DNA of 64,000 nt, taken from Eulemur rufifrons. Its lineage: Eukaryota > Chordata > Mammalia > Primates > Lemuridae. Every line of letters begins with the position of its first letter. The stretch's first letter is position 1. The notes beneath the pieces are model-generated. The model was not told the origin of the DNA. It saw nothing but the letters and a program-made list of their open reading frames with translations, and did not search any database. Positions 22,481 through 36,743 of the stretch are shown one piece after another. The stretch is taken from NCBI RefSeq assembly GCF_041146395.1, contig NC_091000.1, forward strand, positions 17,619,501-17,683,500. Reading direction: 5' to 3'. The position numbers and the translations under genes are program-made.

Positions 22481-24820
22481 TGAAAGGAAGAAGGGATCTA
22501 GAAGTTTTACAGCAACCCACAGAAGGCTGGAATGCTGAGCCTTGAGACCTCAGGGGAAATTATAGAGCGTGTACACAAAAAGTTTTTAAAAAGTCCACCA
22601 CGATAGCAACCGATCCATCTGCAGGCTTTACAGCCTGTTTTGTTTTTAGGGGAAGACTTACATTTTGTAAAATTTCTACTCAGAGAAGTACACAAATAAT
22701 TGAGCATCAATAATAGTGTTTACTTTCTTTGTTTTAAAGATGCAATGATTTAGGGGATTTGGGATTGGGTTTGAGCATGCCTCAAAACCACTGGCTTCTG
22801 TAGTAAAGTTAAATTTATTATGGTTTCTTATTCTAGGAATTTGACCTTATTTTCCCTATGGGAAGCAATGGGGAATTTTTTGGTTTTGTTTTTTAAGCCT
22901 GAGCTCCATCTCAGTCCATAGCCGGTTCACTCCAGACTAGTAGATGAATTCTAATTGTCTAACATTTATCCATGAAGAGAAGCAAACATTGCCCCTTAGA
23001 TTAGGTGATTAAAGCAGTCTTTTATTTTCATAAATTCAATTGTGGTAATAGAAGAAAGTACAAGATATATGAAAGGTGGGGGTTTAAAACTTGAAACTAT
23101 AATTAAAAATTGGTTTTCTTGAAAATCTTGACCTAAAAAAGCACTCTATGTAGCAGAGGAAAACGAATGCAGCTGGAACGATGTACGTGACTCTGTTCTA
23201 TTCCTGTAAACAGGAAGGATGGAGAACATTTTTTTCTCTTTTCTTTCCCCTTGGCAAGCTTTCCCCGCAGCTTCCTACAGGTGGAAACGGGCAATAAATA
23301 GCAGGGTACCCAGTGGCCTCTTTCTAGGCCCCCTGGTTACTCGCGTTGGCAAGGACAGCACTCTCCTTTTCTTTCTTCTTATTTTTAGAGTGTTTATTTT
23401 TTTCCTTTATTTCTTTTTCAGGGTTGAGGGTAAGGCAAGGGCCTGTCATTATCATGGAGTGAGGTGAACCACAGGGACTGGTTTCCCAAGAATCTGCACC
23501 CAGCTGCCAACCCGGTGGGTCAGAGTCATGGTCCTTATTACCGAGGGTGGTTTTCCTGTGAAAGTGAGAGTTCCTTTCAATCAGCGTTCACACAGTCCAG
23601 CGAGCCCGGCGCAGACCCCTCTGTCAGTTAACTTGAGAAAATACTCCTTTTCTCTTTATTCCCTTCTGCAAATAGCTCCTTCTGAGTTGAACTGCAAAGC
23701 AAAGTGCCAAGTCATTTCTGAAGATGAGAAAAAATTATATTTTCTCTGCTGTTTTTACGGTGATCCACCAAACACTTTTCGGTGGCTTCAGCTAAGAACA
23801 GGATTTTCCCCTTCTATTAATCAATAGAAGAAGTAATCTGTTGTTTAAAAAGGCTTTGGAATTCCTGAAAGAGAAATTTGTCACAACTTAGAGCTTTGAG
23901 CCAGACTACGTTATTTAGAGGGGCTAAACGAGGGAGCAACAACTAGGATAATAATAGTTTTCTAGTTGATGACAATCCACTTCAGTACACATTAAGTGCA
24001 ATTATATACAGTGAGTTGCTACAAGAAAACACCAAAAATACGGTAAAGTTCTTTGCTTTAGCTGGGAGAAAAGATAACTTTATCTTTGGGGGACACTTCT
24101 TATTTGGGGGGAACACTTTTTCCTCAGGGCAAACTAGCTGCTCCTAGCTGCTTTTTCAGTCTCGTGAGGTATTTGAACATTATTTGAGAAGCTGCAGGAG
24201 GGAGCTATGCAGTATTAAATATTTGATGTTCTGACTAGCCCAGGGGTGAATAAAGTGTTTTTCTGTGCAGGTATAAGCATGATAGTTTTATATTTAGGCG
24301 ACAGGATGTTGTGCCTCTGCCTTCTGGTGGCTGGGAGAACGTAGTTTAATGGGTGTCTGGTATTATGCTTTAAAATACCATTGTCATTTGGGCGTCTCGT
24401 GTTTTAAAAATGTATGCCTTCTTATAAGAGAAATTGCCCAAGCTGCGTCACTAAATTCATGAACTGTTTGGGGACAGGGTTTCATACATACTATTATACT
24501 TCCGAGTGTCACTTCATCAGTGACTGTCTCACTCCTGAGGATATGGTAGGAGTGACATTATATGCTTTCTGTCTGGCTACTTCTTTGTAGGCTGCTTGTT
24601 TAGACAAATGAAACAAATAAAATTTTATGGAATTTTTGCTTTATTGGTGACATTAATGTTGTCTGACATTGACAAAGATTTCTAAGACCAGCAGCTAACT
24701 TTCCAAAGCCTCACACTTTTACAAACCCCTTTCAGTTTTGCAGAATATGATTATCAGTGCTTCTGGGTGTCAGCCAACCAGGATGATGCAAGACTTTTAG
24801 CCTGTTACTGGGAATAGAGC
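22481..24820. other. Single-copy sequence, no gene seen
   Basis: Repeat-poor. An 82-codon frame at 23219-23467 and a 100-codon frame at 23528-23827 are open but unrecognised. The part 23150-23720 is GC-richer and carries a forkhead-like palindrome. Confidence 0.4.
23201..23216. promoter_or_regulatory. Forkhead-like palindrome
   Basis: TTCCTGTAAACAGGAA has 7-bp exact inverted arms around AA. It holds the forkhead core TGTAAACA and two GGAA (ETS-type) cores. A candidate factor site only. Confidence 0.3.
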
Positions 24821-24824
24821 TAAA

Positions 24825-24990
24825 GTTGCAAAAGTTCAGACCTGGAAGATACTTTAAAGATCTTGTCCAATTTCTTATCATGCAGATAAGGAAACAGAAA
24901 GGCGAGGTGCCTCCGAGAAAGCCACGTAGTCATTATGAATGCCAGGTTGCAGGACGGCTGTCACATCGGAACCTGTGTTGTGCTATAGTG
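24825..24990 (-). repeat. MIR-like ancient SINE fragment
   Basis: CAGACCTGGAAGATACTTTA, ATCATGCAGATAAGGAAACA and GAGAAAGCCACGTAGTCATT resemble the same ancient SINE wording as at 21375. Confidence 0.5.
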
Positions 24991-25084
24991 ACACCTTCCA
25001 TGTTCAATAAGCTTCCGCCTCACAGAAGCCTGGGACGTGGCCAGATGCTTCCCATGTTTTATATACATTGTGACTTTGAGACAG

Positions 25085-25305
25085 CACCAGTTTGAATACT
25101 TGTGCTGTCACTTAATAGCAGTGTGACCTTGCATGTGTGTTGAACCTCTTTAAGCCTCATTTTTTTTCAGTTGTAAAAAGTGATAATAATAGTCTCTATC
25201 ACTTAGGATCATTATGGAGATTAAATCAGGCAATCTATATAAAAAATTTATGTCATAGTAAGCACTCATTTTATAAATGTTAGTTATTATTATTAGGCTG
25301 AATTT
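25085..25305 (+). repeat. MIR SINE, sense
   Basis: Sense MIR in order: CTGTCACTTAATAGCAGTGT, GACCTTGCATGTGTGTTGAA, TCATTATGGAGATTAAATCA and the end ATAGTAAGCACTCATTTTAT. Confidence 0.85.
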
Positions 25306-25384
25306 CATTAAACATTTAAATACTTTAAGCCCATTACATTATAAATTCTAACTATCAAAACTTGTAACCTGTTGTATGTTCACC

Positions 25385-25550
25385 CCATTCATCCAATCTG
25401 TTTATTAAATGTCCACTATGTGTAAGACACTGCACAGGGTCCCTTGAGAACGAGAAATATGAATAAGAAGTCACCCCGCCCTCAAATGGTCTGTGTGAGA
25501 GAGAGAGTATAAGGAACATGAGATGGGAATGAAGGAAATGGTAGAGTAAA
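25385..25550 (-). repeat. L2 LINE fragment, antisense
   Basis: TTTATTAAATGTCCACTATG, GTGTAAGACACTGCACAGGG and CACCCCGCCCTCAAATGGTC match the antisense L2 3' end. Confidence 0.65.
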
Positions 25551-27220
25551 GTTTGATGATACCATATATTATCTTGCTCCTATCTGTTCTTCCTGCTACT
25601 TGGCGTATTATTTACTATTTGGCTTTTAAGAGTTTCTGTCCCAGAAAATTCACTGTTTTAACAACTTCCTTTGACCTCTTACCACTCTTGGTCACCCCTA
25701 ACAGAGGCTAATCCCACACATACTTTCAGGAAACCTGTTAAGACCATCAACAGCATCCAGCCCCGCCCCCCTGTCTTAACTGCCTGCCGCTTTCTACCTG
25801 CGTGTGGGAGCCAGACTACCTAGTGGACGGTATCCGTTAGAATCATGTCCGAGAATGTAAGTGCCTGAGGATAAGGGCAGATTTTTCTTACTGAAAGCTT
25901 CTATCAAAACATTTTCTTAAAGCTTCTGCATCTTTAGATATCACAAAGTTACACAGAAATACCCCTCCCTCGGTGGCACCCGCAGTCACTCACGAGTGTT
26001 TCTGCCCATTCCAGGGCTGGGGTTTCTCATGAGATGGAGGTTATCCTGTCTCCTGTGAACAGGTACTGTGTTTTCACCCTTTTCTCTTGGGTACTATCTG
26101 CTGTTCTGTTATCTATATTTTCTTTTTCTTGCTGTTAAAATTCCTGGGTGTCTTTCTTTTTTCAAGAAAGTACCAAATGGTCTCTACTCCCTTTTATTTA
26201 TAATGTCATCTCATTAAGAAAGAAGCAGCAGCTTTCTCTGCCTTTTAAACATAAGCTCATGGGACGTGTTTATACATTTCACACCCTGTTTTCTTACCTC
26301 CACTCCCTCCACCCCCACCAGCCTCAGCCCCTGCAATTGCCATTGACAGAAATCACTTATACCACGGTAATCTTTTGTCTGTACCCATTGTTTTTGCTTC
26401 TGATTTTGCCCTTGTGAACGTTAATCATTTCTGACCCCAGCGTCAGGGATGGCAGCGTTTCTCGTTCATCCTCACATCATTGGCTCCCTTCCCTTTTCTA
26501 GCTGTGAGTATCCCTGACAATCCTCCTCTTTCTCCCCTGGGAAATGTGACTTCTTGTGTGGTTTTAAGTCATCGGCCGTGTCTAGATGACTCTTAAATCC
26601 ATGATATGGCTCTTAGTGTAGCAGACACACGTCCAAGGTACCACTGTTATCAGAAGCATCTCCACTCGAATATCTCGAAACCTTAGGTTGTAACTAGATG
26701 AAATTACTAATTTAATAGGTAAAAAATAGCAATTTTATATGATTCAGTCTAATGGTTAGGTCCCCCAACTGAAGTCAGTTGTTTTCTCTCTAAACCTTCA
26801 TTTTCCCCAGCTAGGGTGTTCCTAGCATTGATCACTCTGGACACTTGGTGACAGGTTTGTTACATTGGGATCATCTATACTGTCTCCCTTCTTCATCAAT
26901 CCCCCGTTTCTCCTGCAGGCGAGAAGGCTTTTAGCTGATCTCTGATTTTTTACTCCTTCCTAACCAGGTTATCCCTGGATTGCAGCAATGAAGCTTGCAT
27001 ACCCCTTTTATAATCTGGTTGATGCCTGGAAGGAAACAGCCATTCTTATGTAGTGTTGTTTTGTTCACTGGCCCTTCTTGGGAGAGTCTATTGTTATCTC
27101 TTGGTTGAAGTTAAAAATGCTTATGATTAGATTCATTTCTTCCTCAATTTTTTAGCATATATTTCTTACTCTACCCTTTGTATATTATTCTAGTTTAATA
27201 AACCACAGTTTAATTTCAGT
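25551..27220. other. Mostly single-copy sequence
   Basis: Pyrimidine-rich stretches at 26130-26700 have a faint resemblance to LINE-class repeats, too weak to call. No exon or RNA gene is seen. Confidence 0.35.
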
Positions 27221-27224
27221 AAAT

Positions 27225-27362
27225 TTTGGTTTTTTTAATCTGTAAATTGGTACTAATAATATTAACAACCTCATAAGGTTGTGGTTGGAACTAATTTAAC
27301 ATACACAAATCACTTTGAATAGTGCCTGGGACATAGTAAGTCCTTAATAAATGTTAATTATG
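27225..27362 (+). repeat. MIR SINE 3' half, sense
   Basis: CTCATAAGGTTGTGGTTGGA, TAGTGCCTGGGACATAGTAA and CCTTAATAAATGTTAATTAT match the MIR 3' half. Confidence 0.85.
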
Positions 27363-28755
27363 TTGAAAAAAAAATCAGAAGATTCATTATCATCTTGTGA
27401 TGGGGTCAAATTTCTTTTATTGTTTTCTATATTTTTGCCAACCCTCCCCTCAAAAATACCACACCCCAAATCCACAGCTTTTAGAAGATTCATGTTTAAA
27501 TCTGACTCTGTAAAAAACTTTTGGTTAATTCTTACTTGTCTTGATTCAATTTCATCCTCGTTAATTATAGTGCTCTTGAATGATGATTAAAAAAAAAAAA
27601 CCACCAAAAAACCATGTACTCTTTAGGAGGTACTTAATATCAAGTATTCTCATAAAGGGTTGCTATAAAGAAAATCTTTTGGTAAAGGTGATTCTCAAAC
27701 TTTAGTTTACTGAAATGGCCCAAGAAATATAGTAAGGGATTTGCACTGCGGTAACGTCTTTGAAGTCTAGCTGCCTGCCTTTAATTTTGCAGTAAGCGCC
27801 TAATCTCATTAGATTTCATACACTCTGTGTTTGCACTTGCACAAAAGCTGTCCAAACAAAGCCAAAATGTTGACACCACCATCCTCTGATGGCATTTAGA
27901 ATGAATATATTAAACACACTTGCACTAGCATTGCATTAAGCTAAGAAATAAATTTTGAACTTTGAACTCAGCAGGATAAAAAAGCTTTACTTGATAGCCA
28001 AGCAATTGTGTTGTGGTATCGTGTAGGGAATTCATTGTGTTGTTCTGAGAATCCAAACATGCAAACATTCTCTACATACAGTAGGTACTGCACAAGTAAA
28101 GAATTAAAGTAAGGAAAGATCCTCAAATCCTGTTGTTAGGGACCTAAACGGAAGGCAAAGTGGACTGGTGGATTTGCTTTGAAATTCACTGAATAAACTT
28201 TCATTAAATTCACTTCAGAGAAGGGCTCATAATGAAAGAATATCTCCCAGTTAACGTGTGAATTAGAGTATATCTTTCTTCAATTCACTTTGCTAATTTA
28301 GAAATTTTCTTTAAAGATTTGGTTCTTAGTTCCTCAGTCTGTTTTTTTTAAGATGCTGTTTGCTTGGACTTTTGTTTTTGGCTTATATGAAGGATTTCAC
28401 AAGAAAGACTATTTGAAATGTATTACACTAGCTATTGTTAGAATGTCATTGAAGACATTAGTCTACTTTATATCACCTTTTTTTTATGAAGTCCATGTAA
28501 AAAATTTTCTTAGGTCTTCATATCAAGAGTGGTAGTGATTTTTCTGAATAGCTGGTTTGTTTTAATTTTCTGAGTGTTGTGAACCTGTAATTAGACCCCA
28601 TCTTTGCTTTGGCTTCCAGGAAGCTCAGAGCTCCATTTGCTGCCTAGTGCCAGTAATTACCAAAGACTACAGAACATGCAGAACATGTGTGTTGCTTACC
28701 TTCCTCTTTATTATTTATCTATTCTTATTTTTATTTTGTTCAAATTTCCTAAAAA
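27363..28755. other. Single-copy sequence, no gene seen
   Basis: AT-rich, no named repeat apart from a short A-run at 27590. GATTCTCAAACTTTAG at 27691 resembles a hAT MITE end but has no partner. Confidence 0.4.
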
Positions 28756-28769
28756 TCATTACCTTTTTA

Positions 28770-30117
<1,348 letters not shown>

Positions 30118-30405
30118 CTGACTCAGCATAGCATAGTGCATAAAAGCATGGGCTCTGGAGCACAACTCCTGGGTTTAAATCTTTACAACTCATTAGCTGT
30201 GTGATCTTAGACAAGTTACTTAACTTCTCTGTGTCTTAGTCTTACCATCTTTTAAATGGGAATAGTAATATTCCGCACCACAAAGGGTGTTGTGAGAGTT
30301 AAATGAGTTACCATAAATAAAGTGCTTAAAACAGTGCCTGACTCTATTAAATATAATAGACTCATATAAACATAAATGGTAAATGTTGTTATTTTTATCA
30401 TTAAA
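30118..30405 (+). repeat. MIR SINE, nearly full length, sense
   Basis: The full MIR order is present: CATAGCATAGTGCATAAAAG, GGGCTCTGGAGCACAACTCC, CATTAGCTGTGTGATCTTAG, GTTGTGAGAGTTAAATGAGT, AAAACAGTGCCTGACTCTAT. Confidence 0.92.
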
Positions 30406-31109
30406 TATTACCATTAAAGTCAGAAGAAGGAAGACATTTATTTGACTTCTAAAGTAATATATATTTCCCCTTTCTTTTCACATTACATTAAATTTCTCTA
30501 TATATTACATTAAATTTGCAAATATGTTTGTGAGTATCTTTATTGTGTTCTACCCACGTACCTCTGAAAACACTTAAAAGGGGACCGGATTCTGGAGAAT
30601 AGATTTGTGCCTTGGCAGTAAAAGTTGTTGGGGTCCATTAAGAATAATTCCAAATACCAATCGGATTTTGCTTTCTAAAAAGTTTAATTTACTTGAAATG
30701 TGGCTTTAATCTCATTTTAAAAGTAACCTAACCACATTACAAAAATTGTTCTATTCTTTACCTAATTCAACCACATGAACAAACAAAACCACCATTATGG
30801 AGTAAACGGTAAGATGTGTTTGTATCTGGTCTTTTTTTTGCATATGGGTGTGTATGGATATGCATATGTATTTGTAACAGTGATTCTCACACTTTTGTTT
30901 TCCTGCCATACTTAATGAATATTTACTTAAACATGCTCAAAATATTCCCATAAGCATTTCCTAGCATGTGACTGTATTCTGTCTCTTCACTGAAATATAA
31001 TAAATTTGCAAATTTGAACATCTTAATAATAGATGATATGCAAGTAAGCATCAACACTGTAGCTCATTACTAGTGAAATGGTCATAGTAATGTATGGGCA
31101 AGCTTGTAT
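30406..31109. other. Single-copy or unassigned sequence
   Basis: AT-rich with no coding support. A short TATTACATTAAATTT repeat occurs at about 30482-30518. Confidence 0.35.
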
Positions 31110-31561
31110 TCTGCCTTTTCACTTAACATTATTCTTAAGGATTTTCATGCAATTATGAGTTTCAGAAATTATTATGAAAATCGTTCAAGCATACACACAA
31201 AAGAGGAATTTATAATGACCTCACATACCCCTCACCCAGATTAAATAATACTCCACATTTTACCGTACTTAATTCATCTCTCTCTTTTCTCCCTCTTTGA
31301 TGGAAGCATTTTAAAACAAATCCCAGGCATTGTGACATTTTGACATTTTAGCTCTAAATATTTCAGTGTGGGTCTCTGAAAAACAAGTAATGTTATAGCA
31401 TAACTAAAGCATTTTTGCTTCAATTAACAAAATTAACATCTAACTCAGGCCATATTCAAATTTGCCCAAAAGACTCAGGTCTTTCTAAGTCATCTGTTTG
31501 CTTCAGAATCCAACACACACTGCTTATGGCTGTGTGGCTCTTAAGTCTTTTAAGTCTAGAA
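31110..31561 (-). mobile_element. Old L1 3' region, antisense (first part)
   Basis: CTTTTCACTTAACATTATTC, ACATACCCCTCACCCAGATT, CTAAATATTTCAGTGTGGGT and GACTCAGGTCTTTCTAAGTC follow the wording of antisense L1M-class 3' ends. It is interrupted by MER3 and continues after 31777. Confidence 0.6.
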
Positions 31562-31769
31562 TTGTGTTATCCAATATGGTAGCCGTTGACCACCAGGGGG
31601 TTTTCAAATTTAAATTAATTAAAATTACATGAAATGAGGAAATTCAAAATTCAGATCATAAGTTACACTAGTTGCATTTCAAGTGCTCGGTAGCTCAATT
31701 GCCATATTGGACAGAGCAGACATGGAACTTTTCCACCGTTGTAGAACGTTCCATTTACTGGACAGGGAG
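31562..31769 (-). mobile_element. MER3 hAT-type MITE
   Basis: A 208-bp non-autonomous hAT (Charlie-type) element; MER3 is about 209 bp. Ends read TTGTGTTATCCAATATGGTA and GCCATATTGGACAGAGCAGA through TTTACTGGACAGGGAG. An exact 8-bp duplication GTCTAGAA flanks it (31554-31561 and 31770-31777), as hAT transposases make. It sits inside the antisense L1 region. Confidence 0.85.
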
Positions 31770-32420
31770 GTCTAGAAGATTTACTTCTCCCACCCTCTCC
31801 CAGATCATTAAATTGTTAAAGAAGCTAGATCACTTGTCTGTAATTCTGGGTGGCTTACTCATGAACAGTTTAACTTGTCCCTTTCAACCTGGCTTTTCCT
31901 GTAAATTGGAAGTTTTATCAAAAAGCTTGATTAACCTTAAATAGGCTTTTTGGGGAGGAGCAGGAATAATTGATAGGTGGTGCAGTGCATTTCAATAGTC
32001 AAGATTTTTAGATAGCTTTTTGTTTCATTGAGTATATATACAACAGATTTATACTTATTAGTTGTCTTTTACTATTGGATTTAGTTTGTTTCCTTTTTTC
32101 ACTTTATGCTAGTATTGTCATGAATATTTCTGTGAATGGAGATTTTTCTATATTCAGGTTATTTCTCAAGGATAGATGACTAAAAGAATTATGTGGTAAA
32201 GCTATTAATCGTTTTTTGGCTTTGGATATGTATGTTTAGTTATTTCTCAAAAGGATTGTATCAACTGCTGCTGCCCTCAGTAAAATGCGGTTACCAGTTT
32301 TACCACATCTTCACTAGTATCGAGTATCATCATGAAAATGATTACAGTTTTTTCAACTTAATAGTGCTCTGCAATTTGAATAAGTGTTTCTTCAGTTCTT
32401 GCTTATTCCTCGTGTCTTGG
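31770..32420 (-). mobile_element. Old L1 3' region, antisense (second part)
   Basis: TGTTAAAGAAGCTAGATCAC, CTTTTCCTGTAAATTGGAAG and, further on, TTATTTCTCAAGGATAGATG and AGGATTGTATCAACTGCTGC follow L1M-class wording. The stretch may be two fragments rather than one. Confidence 0.5.
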
Positions 32421-35005
32421 GCAGACTATACCAATGAGGTTCTTCTTCCAACAGGGTACAGTTTCCAACATCTTAGGCTTGAAGGCAGGATGCACCAGGA
32501 AACCTTGCCCTGAGCCCTTCCTGCCTAGATCCTTTGGGCTAATAATCCCTTTTCTCTCTTTATGATTCATTCTGAGCAGGCTTAGTGGTTAATCTTCTAT
32601 TTCCAGTTTTATGCTCCGTTCCTCCCCCTCGCCTAGATCTGAAACATCCTTTCCTTCAACAATTCAAATGTCTTGGCTATTCATTTTTCCCTTTGGTTCA
32701 GAAAGCTTTAGTTGTCAATTCTATTCCCTTGTCAGCAACAATTTTTATTCTTACTGGCTTAGTTAGGCTGTCTGCCCTGGCTTTCTTTATAAGTGTTTTT
32801 GTGTAGAATTTTTGCCTCCTAGGAAGCCCACTGTAGCATAACATAATTAAGTGACAATATATGAGGTGCCAGGGCTTTACAAGCAGTTAATGACCGGTCG
32901 GAAGATTTATAAGTAAGAGGTGAAATCAAAGAGAACCAAACACTCCAGTTCTATATAAACAAAAAAATAAAATTAATGTGGTTCAAATTGTTGTTTAACA
33001 GTTATTTGAAAAGAAGTCCACGAAAACATGCATCTTAAGAAATCTTGAAAAGCAATTGTGCATTCGCAATTACAACCCCGGCTCCCATATTCATGTACCT
33101 CCCATGACCCTCTTCTTCAGCATTTGCTTTCCAGCCTGCTGACCTCTGGCCCTACTTTGATTCTTCATTGCACACCCCTTACATTTTCAGTAAAAATAAA
33201 ACGCGTGTAACTGAAGTCAGAGTCTGGCTCTTTATACAAAGCGACACACGTAAGATGCTAACTACTACAGAAAGTGTCTGTCATGGAAAAGTTCAAATTG
33301 CGATGGGAAACTTAACTTTGGAATTTCCTGCCAATCCGTCTCTTAAGTTAATGTTTTCATTTGCTGTCCTTATTTGGCTTTACACAAAAAGTTAGAGTGG
33401 AGGTAGAAAAGAACAAATTAGCAAGCAAACAAAAAAACCGACGTGCAACTTATTACAGCTGTGATGAAGAAAGACCACACAACAGCACATAACTCCCGGA
33501 TGGTTGTACTGAGTATTTACAAAATCTTATAACCGCAATCAGACTGTATGACTGAATACTTACAAGGATCGCACTGCATGTGTACAAAGTGAGTTTTGGA
33601 TTCCCCCTAGTTGTACCATAGTTTCAAATCTTATTTTCCATTTTCTCAGGAGTTCAGAAATAGGCATATGGGAAATTCTACTTTTTTTTTTTTTTAATGT
33701 ACAGCTGAATTGGTACTCTATACAGAGAACTCTATGAAATGAATTTTCAATCCAAGAAAATATCCCCACCCTACCCCAAGTAAACTTAAAGTGGTTGACC
33801 ATCTCATACGAGGTTGGAAAAAGAGTTTAGTGATTATGTAATGAACTATTTCCTTCTAAAGGCATCATCTGGCACAAAGGTATTAATTGTAAGTATGTGG
33901 TGAGTGAAAAGGTAAACAATATTATTGGAAGACATGCAGCTAATCTATTCTAGCATTCATCCTTTTCTATTTTTGATATTGAGATTTTAGAGTAATCAAC
34001 CCAGAAATGAAACTGAGATTTTGAGAACTTTTCCTGTTTTCTCTTAGAAGGTTATGAGAGCCAGGTCTTTGACTATTGAGTGAGGGAATTGGGACCAGTG
34101 GCTTTAGAATTTGTGATTGTGTTTAGTCTTTAGACTTGCTATTGGCATAACTTGCAGGGCTTTTATTGCTATGAGGCCAGTTTTAGGGTGGTGTTCCAGC
34201 AGGCTCCACTTACCTTTCCTTTCCAAAAACTTCCAGGGAAAAAGGATCTGTTGTGAAGTACCAGTAAGCCTGACTGCTGAGACAGACGTGGGTCATTCTG
34301 GTATTCAGCTTTGCACATGTTTCTGGCTCTGGGAGATTAGTTCATAGTCAATGATTTTAGTAGAGATTTACTGAAAAATCAAAATCCCATTTAAAAAAAT
34401 GTACAAATGGAGACACCTCTGACCCTGTTACAAGTCTTGCCTCTGACAAGGTTAGGATTGAGCTACAGCCAAAACATATGGGTGTCTTTCAGGGGGAATT
34501 TCTGTTAACCCATAATAGCCTTATGATTATCCTTCTCATCATGGACAGTCTATGTGCAGAAATAGGACAAATCCTTTAGAAGCAGAAGCACCTTTTAGTT
34601 CATGTTGAACATGTTGACACTTTCTTCCTATGAATCAGTCTTTTTTTTTCCAAATATTGAGTCATGAAAATTTCCTTCTGTTAAACATTGTCTCATCAGT
34701 AGCACATGCACAACTGAGCACAGACCTGCCCCGTTGAGAGAGGATTGCGTGAGGTGGGAGGCAGGTGTGGGGAGTACGGCGGCCGCAGTGCCCCCGTGTC
34801 ATAGCACCACGTCCTTGGGAAGTCCTGCAGACTCAGATGGGGGAGGCTCCAATTCTGCCACTTGAAAGTACAGCTGTTAATCCAGGACTGTTAGGGTGCC
34901 ATTGTCAAACAAGTCTTTCCTGGGATCCCACAAGCTAGAGCACCTAGATGATATTTGGATTCCATATCTTGGGTAAGGATTTATCAGCCTCAAACTCTAG
35001 TATGC
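32421..35005. other. Single-copy sequence, no gene seen
   Basis: No named repeat. A T-run lies at 33682-33695. GC-richer sequence at 34720-34860 contains GCGGCCGC but no exon that I can support. Confidence 0.4.
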
Positions 35006-35006
35006 A

Positions 35007-35099
35007 AGAAGTAAAAAAGAATGAAAAAAGGGAGAAAGGAAAGAAGAAAGAAAAAAGAAAGGAAAGAGAGAATGAAAGAAGGAAAGAAGGAAAAGGAGT
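35007..35099. repeat. Purine-rich (GA/A) tract
   Basis: About 90 bases almost purely of A and G on the plus strand, built from AAAG, GGAAAG and similar units. Such tracts can form triplex (H-DNA) structures and often derive from expanded A-tails. Confidence 0.9.
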
Positions 35100-35849
35100 A
35101 GTATTAATTTGGTGTGTCTCAACCCAGACTTATTTGGGCCTTTGTTCCGAATGGCAGATCTGGTTTCCTTCTGGGGAGCTGTCAGTTCAGTGCTAGCCAA
35201 GCATTCCAGGGGTAAGCACAGCTCAGCGCCCCCACATCTTTATTCTTTTGTTGAATTCCGGCTGCGGTAGCGGTGGGGCTACTGACCTGACATTGGGGCC
35301 AATGCCCTGACATTGGAGGGCACCAGACTTCCAGCCCCCAGCCCTACTCTGTTCTGTGTTGGCACCTGCTGACCTCCAATGTGTTCCTTTTGATTTTTGT
35401 TCACAGCCCTCTGGCCATGACGCCCACTCATCAGGCCTTTGTAAGTGACTCTATGTCGCCCTTTTCTGGACCACCAGACTCCTTCGGGTCTCCCTACTCT
35501 TTCTCAGATACTCATCTCTGGTGGCCCCGGGATTCCTCTACTCTCACCCTGCAGATGGCCTAGACCAGCCCAGCGGCCCCTTCTCTGTGCTTACAGTTCT
35601 CTGTGTGCAGCTTCCTCATGAAACTCACTGTTTCCTCCAGCTTGCCTGGGAGTTAGGCACGTATTTCCTCTTTCTTTAGACCCCTTCGACCTTGTCTGGG
35701 CTTCCCAATTACTTCCTTTCTCTCAGGGCTACAACACAGGGCAGACGACCAGTGCTATCACTCAGCTGCTCAGGACAAAAACGTCACATTCCCCTCTCTT
35801 ACATCCTATACCAATTGCATCAACTCCTGTTCTCTTTATAAATTATGTA
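35100..35849. other. Single-copy sequence, no gene seen
   Basis: Moderately GC-rich. CCTGACATTG occurs at 35286 and again at 35312, a short local repeat. No exon is supported. Confidence 0.4.
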
Positions 35850-35975
35850 TTTTTTAATTGTCTGTTTTTCTCACTTGACTGTAAGCTCCATGAAAGCAAA
35901 CGGCCTTTAAACTTTGCTATCCCAGCCCCAGAAGAGTGTGACGTATGATATATGTGCAAAAATTTTGTGTAAGGA
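35850..35975 (+). repeat. L2 LINE 3' end, sense
   Basis: TTGACTGTAAGCTCCATGAA, followed by a CCCAGCCCCAGAAGAGTG stretch, matches the extreme 3' part of L2. Confidence 0.7.
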
Positions 35976-36049
35976 TGCCAGAACAAATCTCCTATTGTTG
36001 AGCTTATAAGTTGTTTACTTTTGACATTATTGTTATGAACTACTTTCTA

Positions 36050-36330
36050 TGGACATTTTAAAAGTATTTCTTAGTACCCAAATTTGCTAAGAATAAATTC
36101 CTAGCAAATGAATTTTTAGATTAAATGATGAGCACATTAAAAAAAAGAATTTGATGTATATTGATAAATTTTCCTTCAAGAAGTTTATATCAAATTACAC
36201 TTCTCCCAATAACACATGGAAGTATGGATCTTGCTGGCTCCTCAGCAGTACTGGGTATGATCCTTCCAAATCTTTACCAGTTTATTAGTTGAGAAAAACA
36301 AAATTTGATTATTTTAATTTAGGTGGACAT
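36050..36330 (-). mobile_element. Old L1M-type fragment, antisense
   Basis: AGAATAAATTCCTAGCAAAT, AAATTACACTTCTCCCAATA and AGTACTGGGTATGATCCTTC match the antisense L1M 3' untranslated wording (TTCCTAGAAGTGG, TTACACTCCCACCA, CACTGGGTATTATCA in the consensus). Confidence 0.55.
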
Positions 36331-36436
36331 CTTTTTGATACTTTTAATTTAAGAATTGAATATTCTGATTCTAGGTGGATTGGGATCATACCACTTACTA
36401 CAGAATATAAGGAATACTTCATTATTTCATAAGGCT

Positions 36437-36462
36437 TAAAAAATAAAATAAAAAATAAAATA
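36437..36462. repeat. (AAAAT)n-type A-rich repeat
   Basis: Short A-rich low-complexity run made of AAAAAATAAAATAA units. Confidence 0.85.
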
Positions 36463-36743
36463 ATCACTCCTTGCAAAATAAAACTTCATTGCTTTAGACC
36501 TGGCAACTGCCCCCGAATGGTCCCATACTTGTGTATATCCATTTCATTAGTTTTGGAAAAGATTTTGTAGAGGTGTCTGAGCTTTACTCAGTCTTTTATG
36601 CTTATTTTTTATATTAGTAAATAAAAAAAGATGTATGCATTTTGCTGTAAGAAAGCTCCGCATATGAGAGTCTAAATGGTTAAATTTTAGGGAAAGGGAA
36701 TAATCATTTTATAAAGAGTTCCTGCACATAGTAACATGCCTCT

